From NCBI GenBank assembly GCA_046704785.1, contig JBJKRF010000124.1, positions 1-18,693 of the forward strand: 18,693 bases of DNA, read 5' to 3'. Under the pieces are notes generated by a model that was not told where the DNA came from, searched no databases, and saw only the letters and a list, made by a program, of their open reading frames with translations. Shown here one piece after another: positions 8,069-13,945 of the stretch. The translations under genes were made by a program, and so were the position numbers. Origin of the DNA: JBJKRF01 sp046704785. Its GTDB lineage: Bacteria > Chloroflexota > Anaerolineae > Anaerolineales > Villigracilaceae. Every line of letters starts with the position of its first letter. Position 1 is the stretch's first letter.

Positions 8069-9003
8069 AAGTCGTCGCCCTGGCCGGTGGCGTTGGCGGC
8101 GCCAAACTGGCAGACGGCCTGGCGCACGCGCTGCCGGCAGAAGACCTCAGCATTATCGTCAACACCGGCGACGATTTCGAGCACTGGGGCCTGAAAATTT
8201 GCACCGACCTCGATACGGTCTGCTACACACTGGCGGGCCTCGCCAATCCGGAACACGGCTGGGGCCGCGCCGCCGAGAGTTGGAACGTCCTGGAGTCGAT
8301 GCGCACACTGGGCGCGCCGGATTGGTTCGGCTTGGGCGATAAAGACCTGGCAACCCACATCGAACGGACACGCCGCCTGCGCGCGGGGCAACCACTCTCC
8401 CAGGTCGTGCGCGATTTCTGCCGCGCCTGGGGCCTCTCCGTTAAGGTGCTACCCATGACAGACGACCCCGTCGCAACTATCGTGAGCACCGTCGAACAGG
8501 GCGAACTGGCCTTTCAGGAATACTTCGTGCATCGAGGCTGCGAACCGGCCGTTCGGGGCTTCCGCTTCGAAGGCGTGGAACAGGCCAGGCCGGCGCCCGG
8601 CGTGTTGGAGGCCATCCGGGCCGCCGATGTCGTGCTCGTCTGCCCATCCAACCCGTGGGTCAGCGTCGGCCCCATTTTGGGCGTCCCCGGCCTGCGGGGC
8701 GCAGTGCAGGCAAAACCTGTCGTGGCCGTTTCGCCCATTATCGGCGGGCAAGCCGTCAAGGGCCCGGCAGCGAAAATGTACCAAGAATTGGGAATCGAAC
8801 CCTCCGCTTTGGCGGTGGCAGAGCACTATGGGGAATCCGTCCTGGACGGATTCGTCCTGGACGAGCTCGATGCCGGTCTGGCAGACCGGGTTGAAAAACT
8901 TGGTATCCGCGCCCTCGTTACGAGGACATGGATGAAAACAGCCAATGACCGCAAACAGCTCGGACAAGATGTGCTACACTTTGCAAGGAGCATACTGGCA
9001 TGA
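8065..9003 (+). CDS. cofD: 2-phospho-L-lactate (or phosphoenolpyruvate) transferase CofD/FbiA
   Basis: This 312-residue enzyme transfers the phospholactyl or enolpyruvyl-phosphate group from the GDP-activated donor to FO, making F420-0 or dehydro-F420-0 and releasing GMP. The N-terminus has the diagnostic ALAGGVGGAKLADGL (5-19), then NTGDDFEHWGLKICTDLDT (33-51), whose Asp residues D36, D48 and D50 line the metal/FO site. MTDDPVATIVST (131-142) and CPSNPWVSVGPIL (193-205) follow. The length matches the family. AGGAG at 8049-8053 lies 11 bases before the ATG, and the start overlaps the nitroreductase stop (ATGA). Since an apparent dehydro-F420-0 reductase is adjacent, the natural donor may be enolpyruvyl-diphospho-guanosine, but the sequence alone does not fix this. 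Confidence 0.96.
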   Translation: MKVVALAGGVGGAKLADGLAHALPAEDLSIIVNTGDDFEHWGLKICTDLDTVCYTLAGLANPEHGWGRAAESWNVLESMRTLGAPDWFGLGDKDLATHIERTRRLRAGQPLSQVVRDFCRAWGLSVKVLPMTDDPVATIVSTVEQGELAFQEYFVHRGCEPAVRGFRFEGVEQARPAPGVLEAIRAADVVLVCPSNPWVSVGPILGVPGLRGAVQAKPVVAVSPIIGGQAVKGPAAKMYQELGIEPSALAVAEHYGESVLDGFVLDELDAGLADRVEKLGIRALVTRTWMKTANDRKQLGQDVLHFARSILA

Positions 9004-9608
9004 CTATTTGGGCTATCGTCCCCGTCAAGCCGCTACGCCTCGGGAAATCGCGTCTTTCTGGCACATTGAGCGAAGACGAACGTTCGGTTTTGAACCGCAC
9101 CCTCCTGGAGCGAACTCTGGTTACCCTTAAAGAGACACCGGAGATCACGCAAATATTGGTGGTAAGCCGTGACCCGGCCGCCCTGGCCGTGGCCCGCGAA
9201 TACGGTACGCACACCATTCTAGAGGATGGCAATCCGGACTTGAACCGCGCCCTGACGCGCGCCACGCTGTTGGCGCGGCCCCGCGCGACACGAGGCGTAC
9301 TGATCATCCCTGCCGACCTTCCCACATTGGAACGCGAAGACCTCGAACAATTCATCGACCACATTCACGAACCCCCTTGCGTGGTGATCGCCCCCGACCG
9401 CCACGAAGATGGCACCAACATGTTGTTGGTGGCGCCGGGCGGATTGATCTCCTACGACTACGGCCCCGGCTCGTTCAATCGACATGTAGCCCATGCACTG
9501 AACGCGGGTGCACATCTGGAAGTCGTACACAACGACCACCTCGCACTCGATCTTGACCTGCCAGAAGACCTGATTCTGATGCGGCAGGTTGAAAACGCAA
9601 GGCTCTGA
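9000..9608 (+). CDS. cofC: 2-phospho-L-lactate / phosphoenolpyruvate guanylyltransferase CofC/FbiD
   Basis: The 202-residue nucleotidyltransferase couples GTP to 2-phospholactate or PEP, releases pyrophosphate, and hands the activated donor to CofD. Visible landmarks are IVPVKPLRLGKSRLS (6-20, triphosphate-binding loop), DLNRAL (80-85), IIPADLP with D106, PDRHEDGTNMLL (132-143), YGPGSF (154-159), and LDLDLPEDL near 184-192. These match the CofC family throughout and the length is typical. AAGGAG at 8985-8990 lies nine bases before the ATG, which overlaps the cofD stop by four bases. PEP is the favoured bacterial substrate when a dehydro-F420-0 reductase is present, as it appears to be here. 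The pyrophosphate made should be a substrate for the pyrophosphatase encoded earlier in the operon. Confidence 0.95.
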   Translation: MTIWAIVPVKPLRLGKSRLSGTLSEDERSVLNRTLLERTLVTLKETPEITQILVVSRDPAALAVAREYGTHTILEDGNPDLNRALTRATLLARPRATRGVLIIPADLPTLEREDLEQFIDHIHEPPCVVIAPDRHEDGTNMLLVAPGGLISYDYGPGSFNRHVAHALNAGAHLEVVHNDHLALDLDLPEDLILMRQVENARL

Positions 9609-9624
9609 CTTAAGGAGAATACCC

Positions 9625-10623
9625 ATGACGGAGCGCGTTGCCCTGTATTTGCAGGATGCGCACGACCTGCGCGATGGCCTGGATTACGTCCGCTACGCCG
9701 AGGAACGCGGCTTTGAAGCTGTCTGGCAGGCAGAATCGCGGCTGGTGCGCGATGCCATTGTCCCGATGGCGTCCTACGCCGCCGTGACAGAAAAACTAAA
9801 GGTCGGATCGGGGGTCATCAACAACTGGACGCGTAATATCGGCTTGCTGGCAGCTACCTTCCTGACCCTGGACGACCTGGCGCCCAACCGCATCATCTGC
9901 GGAATCGGCGCCTGGTGGGATCCTTTGGCGCGCAACGTGGGCATCCAGCGCACGAAGCCGCTGACGGCCATGAAAGAAACCGTCCTGACCTTGCGACGCC
10001 TGCTCGCCATGGAACACGTCACCTTCCACGGTGAATTCGTACACGTGGACGGCATCGAACTGGACGTAGTGCACGGACGCCGCGAGCCACGCAACGTGCC
10101 AATCATGATCGGCGCGACCGGCGACCAGATGCTGGAACTGACCGGCGAAATTGCCGACGGCGTAGTGCTGAACTACTGCGTCCCGCCGGAATACAACGAC
10201 CGAGCCCTCGACCTGCTGGCCGCCGGCGCGAAGAAAGCCGGGCGCAGCGTGCAAGACATCGACCGTCCGCAGTTGATCGTCTGCTCGGTGGACCGTGACC
10301 ACGACAAGGCCATCGAGACCACCAAAATGTTGCTGTGCCAGTACCTGGCTCAACAGCCGCACATCGCCAAGGCCAGCGGCGTCTCGCCAGAAGTAGTCGC
10401 CGAAATTCAGTCGATTCTGGGCTGGCCGGCCACCAAGGAACAGATCAACCAGGCCAAACATCTCGTGCCAGACGCGCTCGTCGAGCGCATCACCGCTTCG
10501 GGCACGCCAGACGAAGCGCGCGCCGGCGTAGAGGCCTACAAAAAGCGCGGCTGCACCTGTCCCATCCTCTACCCGGCAGGCGGCGACGTAAAGCTTTTGA
10601 TTGACACCTTTGCGCAGGAATGA
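9625..10623 (+). CDS. LLM-class (luciferase-like) F420-dependent oxidoreductase
   Basis: The 332-residue TIM-barrel protein resembles the methylene-tetrahydromethanopterin reductase/F420 branch of the luciferase-like monooxygenases. Typical elements are DYVRYAEERGFEAVWQAES (about 20-38), a KVGSGVINNWTRN strand-turn (about 60-72), a long GIGAWWDPLARNVGI region, RNVPIMIGATGDQMLELTGE where the cofactor is usually held, and a late ASGTPDEARAGVEAYKKRG segment. The likely reaction is F420H2-dependent reduction or F420-dependent oxidation of an unknown substrate. I chose the ATG at 9625 because AAGGAGA (9612-9618) sits six bases before it; an in-frame TTG at 9589 lies inside cofC and is unlikely. 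It is 16 bases after cofC and ends the operon. A true Mer enzyme cannot be excluded, but no methanopterin genes are seen here. Confidence 0.87.
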   Translation: MTERVALYLQDAHDLRDGLDYVRYAEERGFEAVWQAESRLVRDAIVPMASYAAVTEKLKVGSGVINNWTRNIGLLAATFLTLDDLAPNRIICGIGAWWDPLARNVGIQRTKPLTAMKETVLTLRRLLAMEHVTFHGEFVHVDGIELDVVHGRREPRNVPIMIGATGDQMLELTGEIADGVVLNYCVPPEYNDRALDLLAAGAKKAGRSVQDIDRPQLIVCSVDRDHDKAIETTKMLLCQYLAQQPHIAKASGVSPEVVAEIQSILGWPATKEQINQAKHLVPDALVERITASGTPDEARAGVEAYKKRGCTCPILYPAGGDVKLLIDTFAQE

Positions 10624-10651
10624 TTTCCCCGCCAACCATTTCATCAAGCAT

Positions 10652-10719
10652 TTCGCACATTAGCGAGAGGACCGTATGTGGCATTACACCATATATACGA
10701 TCCTCTCTCAATATGCGAA
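10652..10719. repeat. Long imperfect inverted repeat / hairpin downstream of the F420 operon
   Basis: Arms 10652-10680 and 10692-10719 are reverse complements over about 28 positions. There is one bulge (10664), three mismatches, and three positions that would be G-U pairs in + strand RNA. The core GAGAGGA/TCCTCTC is perfect (10665-10671 with 10701-10707). The loop is about 11 bases. Four T residues follow the distal arm (10720-10723). It could be a terminator-like hairpin for the F420 operon, an operator, or a small non-autonomous repeat; I cannot choose from one copy. Confidence 0.6.
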
Positions 10720-10761
10720 TTTTCCAAAACTTCCATCAATCTTCCGCAATAGAGTACCCAT

Positions 10762-10790
10762 TTGTGTATCATGCCCATTTGGGAATATAT
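10762..10790 (+). promoter_or_regulatory. Candidate promoter for the K+-transport genes, overlapping an 8-base direct repeat
   Basis: TTGTGT (10762-10767) and ATATAT (10785-10790) are separated by 17 bases, an acceptable -35/-10 arrangement in the only AT-rich gap of this part, 46 bases before the start of the 369-residue gene. The octamer CCCATTTG occurs at 10757-10764 and 10774-10781, 17 bases apart, flanking and overlapping the -35 box, so it could be a regulator site. The hexamers are only moderate matches. Confidence 0.35.
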
Positions 10791-10835
10791 GGTATTATTC
10801 CGGCGTTTCACTACCGATAGCAAGGATGGATTTTC

Positions 10836-11945
10836 ATGTCCGAGACAGTTACAGCCTCGCCTGCCAGTCACTTGCGCGAAGAATATAAGTCGAAGAAAGA
10901 CCTATTCGCTGCACAACCCGCCATTGTGCAGCGCTTTCTTGAGGCGCAGGCCCACCAGATTGCCGAGTGCCTGATTGAACATCAAGCCCAATTGCGCTTT
11001 ACGCTGCCAGATCGCATCGTCGCCGGTTTGCCGCAGATCGAAGGGCCCGCGACGATTACCGTTCCCACCGAATCCAGGGAACAATCTGTAGGGGGATTCC
11101 GCAATCGATTAGCCCGCAAAGACGTCCGCGAAGAATTCCGCCACCGGCTAAATGAGTTAGAACAGTCCCCGGACCATGCCATCTCGACCAGCGCCAGCCT
11201 GATCCGCTATGCGACGGCGGTTCACATCGTTTACAACGTGCTGCCATCTGGACGCTCTGTGGTATACCGCGCTGCCGAGGACGAGGAAATCCCCAGCATT
11301 CCGGTCAGCGACGGGCAGGAGCCCGAGTCAGCGATTACCGCATCCACCGATGCTATCGCGGAAGAAGGCAAAAAAGAAGAGGGGCGCGGCGAGTTGCTGG
11401 TCCCTTATGTGCCCGCTGCGCGCCGTTTTTATCTGCCGCAATGGGTCGCTTTCGATGACGAGGACAAATTACTGGTCAGTTCGGTGAAAGAGGCCGAAGC
11501 CGACATCGCCTCCATGCAACGCTACATCAACATCCTGCATCTTTCTTCGTCGCTGGCCTCGTACGTCATTGCGGACGACGAATACCATAACAAGCGCTAT
11601 GGCATGCTCGGACAATTGGTCAACCAGGGCCGCGCGTTGGCGCGCTATAAAACGCAGGAAATCATCGGCACCATCAAGGAAAGAGCTTCCGCCGGAACAC
11701 TAAACCGTGGCTTGAGTTTGAGTCTGCCGTATTTCGACGACCAGAGACTGAGCATAAACGTGACGAACTTCGAGGTCATACCAGCCGGGCGGATCATGTT
11801 CGTGCCGGCCTTCGTCGTCCGTGCAGCGCGCGAAGAAGCTGCCAAGGTTGCACAGGATACGCGTTTCAACCCCTCCACGCGTAAACACTTAATCAGTGAA
11901 TTAGAAATTCTGGAAGACGCTTTTTATAGGCCTCCCGAACTTTAA
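10836..11945 (+). CDS. Unrecognised soluble protein encoded with a KimA-like K+ transporter
   Basis: I do not recognise a family in this 369-residue protein. It has no signal peptide or clear membrane segment, so it is probably cytoplasmic. The N-terminal part (about 1-170) is charged and helical-looking. A Glu/Lys-rich low-complexity linker (about 165-185) separates it from a C-terminal region (about 187-369). That region starts with a PYVPAARRFYLPQW stretch and has several charged helices and a strand-like part near residues 285-328. The ATG at 10836 has AAGGA at 10822-10826, nine bases upstream. The stop is only 19 bases before the transporter start, so the two are probably co-transcribed. 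A regulatory or scaffold partner of the transporter is plausible from position only. The long intact frame with composition like its neighbours makes it a real gene. Confidence 0.75.
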   Translation: MSETVTASPASHLREEYKSKKDLFAAQPAIVQRFLEAQAHQIAECLIEHQAQLRFTLPDRIVAGLPQIEGPATITVPTESREQSVGGFRNRLARKDVREEFRHRLNELEQSPDHAISTSASLIRYATAVHIVYNVLPSGRSVVYRAAEDEEIPSIPVSDGQEPESAITASTDAIAEEGKKEEGRGELLVPYVPAARRFYLPQWVAFDDEDKLLVSSVKEAEADIASMQRYINILHLSSSLASYVIADDEYHNKRYGMLGQLVNQGRALARYKTQEIIGTIKERASAGTLNRGLSLSLPYFDDQRLSINVTNFEVIPAGRIMFVPAFVVRAAREEAAKVAQDTRFNPSTRKHLISELEILEDAFYRPPEL

Positions 11946-11964
11946 ACGTCGAGTAGAAATAACC

Positions 11965-13788
11965 ATGCTGTTTTCCATTCTATTACTTATTGCGATTGCC
12001 TATGTTTCCTGGCGAGCTGCGCCACGCGAGCGAGAAGAAGATATACATGTTCACGGAGCCGGTCAAATTGGGCTTCTAGCAGCACTGGCTCTGTTTGGCG
12101 TCGATTACTTTACTTCGTATTATTATGCAACCGGCGAAATGATGAGCGCCTTGCATCCTTACGGGATGCAGAAATACGCCTACTTTGCCGTTGCGTTCAT
12201 CGGACTTGCCAACTTCGTCTTCGGGGCGTTGTACATCTACTCGCTGGGAATCTTCGACGAAGGGGGTGGCTCGTTCACCGCGTCGATGCGGTATCTCGGC
12301 CCATCCTTAAGCCTGATCGTTGCTGTGGTCTTGATTCAAGACTACGTTTTCACCATCGTGGTCTCTTCACTCTCCGGCGTCGACCAACTTCTTTCGATCA
12401 CCGGTTCCTACAATATCAGTTGGTTCTGGCATTTTCTGATCGGCGCCTCGCTGGCGGCGATTACCTGGTGGCTGACCATCCGTGGGCGCGGCGAGTCGGC
12501 TCAAATCGTTTTTACCATGCTGGGAATTTTTGGATTGACTACCATCGTCATGGTGGTAGGACTGTTCATCGCGAAGGCACACGCCGTCCCGCCGGTTCCC
12601 TACACAGGGAGCATCACACCCCCCGTCAGTCTTGGAGAGGCGCTCTATCACATGTTGACGGCCTCGATGAAAGGGTTGGTGGCGTTAACCGGCCTGGAGG
12701 CCGTCTCGAACGGCGTCCAGTTCGTCATCGAAGAGGATGCCGGTTTCGTCAAATGGGGCAAAAAGCATCTTCCCAAACTAGATGGCGTGTGGAATCTATA
12801 CAGCGGCAAAGCAGGCATCGGTCGCGTTGTGCAAACCATGTTCCTGTTTTACGGTGGGCTGACCACCTTAATGATGACGTATTTCGCCATTCACTTCAAC
12901 GTCTTCGACGGCACGTTGGGCCGCACCCTGATCGGGAATCTGGCCTTTATCGGTTTTACCCAATTCCCCGGCGGTGAAATCCTGTATTGGGTCTACCAAC
13001 TCCTGGCGGTGGTGCTATTGGCCGCCGCCTCCATGACCGCCTACCAGGACTTGCAAGCCATGACGTGGCGCAATGTGGCCGTCGGCGAAATTCCCGAAGT
13101 GGTCGTCTACCGCAACCCCAAAGGAACCTTCACACGTCCGGTGACCACCGCCGCCATCGCGGCAATCATCATCGAATTTCTGCTGCAAGGCCAAACCAGC
13201 CTGGCCGTGCCATTTTACGGCGTGGGCGTCTTCCTGCCTATTACGGCAATGGGGCTTTCCATCCGTGAACACATCAAAATGACGAAAAAGGGCTACAAAC
13301 GCAAGTGGGGCGTTTTCGCGGCAACGGTTGCGAGCGTGCTGGCCGCCTTTACCTTCGTCGGACAAATAGCCGGAAAATGGGACGAAGGCGGCTGGATCGT
13401 GCTGGTTTCCCTCAGCGCGTTGATCCTGATGGCGCACGCCATCCTGATTTCGCCGATCGGTTATCGTACGCCGGAAGACATCCATCGCATCATCCGCGAA
13501 AAGTCTCACGTCAAAGGCCCGATGGGAAATATCGTCGAGTGGCAGTCGTTACGTTCACAGGAATACCGCTACCGGCTGGTCATCGCGATTGCCAGGCTGT
13601 GGGAGTGGTTTGGCGTCAGGCGTCCAATGCGTTATGAGCCGCCCATTGCCGCCGGCGATTATGACACGGCGGTCAACCATGCCGCCTCCGAATCATTCCT
13701 CGACCAATTTATCAGCAGCCGACAGAAACACGAGCCCAAACTGGGTGGGCCGCCCAAAGAAACAGGCCCCGGCGAAGATGAGGAGTAA
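11965..13788 (+). CDS. KimA/KUP-like APC-superfamily potassium transporter
   Basis: The 607-residue integral membrane protein has about a dozen hydrophobic segments. Residues that bind K+ in B. subtilis KimA (recalled as D36, Y43, Y118, T121, S125, T230, E233) have counterparts at the same spacing. D47 and Y54 lie in GVDYFTSYYYATGE, Y127/T130/S134 in QDYVFTIVVS, and T242/E245 in ALTGLEAVSNG. The GGGSFTASMRYLG loop (100-112) is also typical. The expected role is proton-coupled K+ uptake. Two differences stand out: an additional hydrophobic segment at residues 1-16 before the usual TM1, and only a short polar C-tail (about 500-607) without a recognisable USP-like domain. The start at 11965 lacks a strong Shine-Dalgarno. 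An amino-acid permease is the main alternative, but the residue pattern and the neighbouring RCK genes favour K+. Confidence 0.75.
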   Translation: MLFSILLLIAIAYVSWRAAPREREEDIHVHGAGQIGLLAALALFGVDYFTSYYYATGEMMSALHPYGMQKYAYFAVAFIGLANFVFGALYIYSLGIFDEGGGSFTASMRYLGPSLSLIVAVVLIQDYVFTIVVSSLSGVDQLLSITGSYNISWFWHFLIGASLAAITWWLTIRGRGESAQIVFTMLGIFGLTTIVMVVGLFIAKAHAVPPVPYTGSITPPVSLGEALYHMLTASMKGLVALTGLEAVSNGVQFVIEEDAGFVKWGKKHLPKLDGVWNLYSGKAGIGRVVQTMFLFYGGLTTLMMTYFAIHFNVFDGTLGRTLIGNLAFIGFTQFPGGEILYWVYQLLAVVLLAAASMTAYQDLQAMTWRNVAVGEIPEVVVYRNPKGTFTRPVTTAAIAAIIIEFLLQGQTSLAVPFYGVGVFLPITAMGLSIREHIKMTKKGYKRKWGVFAATVASVLAAFTFVGQIAGKWDEGGWIVLVSLSALILMAHAILISPIGYRTPEDIHRIIREKSHVKGPMGNIVEWQSLRSQEYRYRLVIAIARLWEWFGVRRPMRYEPPIAAGDYDTAVNHAASESFLDQFISSRQKHEPKLGGPPKETGPGEDEE

Positions 13789-13792
13789 ATCA

Positions 13793-13827
13793 AGCGAGAG
13801 ACGAAAACTCGCCTCTCGCTTTTTCGT
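13793..13827 (+). terminator. Candidate intrinsic terminator with interleaved alternative pairings
   Basis: AGCGAGAG (13793-13800) pairs with CTCTCGCT (13813-13820) and runs directly into a T tract (13820-13824), five bases after the transporter stop. ACGAAAA (13801-13807) also complements TTTTCGT (13821-13827), which would make an H-type pseudoknot, and GCGAG (13794-13798) complements CTCGC (13808-13812). The simple stem plus T tract is the most likely reading. Confidence 0.65.
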
Positions 13828-13860
13828 CCTTAGAAATTCATCTACAAGAGGATGGTTAAC

Positions 13861-13899
13861 GTAGGGTTTTGAGTTTATTCTGCCAGCTCAAAGCCCTAC
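13861..13899. promoter_or_regulatory. 13-bp hairpin/inverted repeat upstream of the P-type ATPase
   Basis: GTAGGGTTTTGAG (13861-13873) and CTCAAAGCCCTAC (13887-13899) are complementary at 12 of 13 positions, and the remaining one would be a U-G pair in RNA. The loop is 13 bases. No T run follows, so it is not a typical terminator. It lies between the transporter's terminator and the ATPase start at 13946, so it may be an operator or a structured leader controlling the pump and RCK genes. I could not find a convincing -35/-10 pair nearby, and it does not look like a c-di-AMP (ydaO) riboswitch. Confidence 0.5.
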
Positions 13900-13945
13900 T
13901 TCGCCACGATCACGGCAAGTCTCGAAAAACCGGCTTAACATTGCC

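Noticed and set aside
9589..9624. TTG-initiated N-terminal extension of the LLM oxidoreductase
   Set aside because: The extension lies in the cofC end and contains the real ribosome site; ATG 9625 is well spaced.
9796..10647. 283-codon - strand frame opposite the LLM oxidoreductase
   Set aside because: It lies antisense to a clear enzyme gene and lacks domain features.
13789..13945. c-di-AMP (ydaO/kimA) riboswitch upstream of the ion-transport genes
   Set aside because: The stretch is too short and shows only simple hairpins; the conserved multi-helix core of that riboswitch is not visible here or at 10624-10835.
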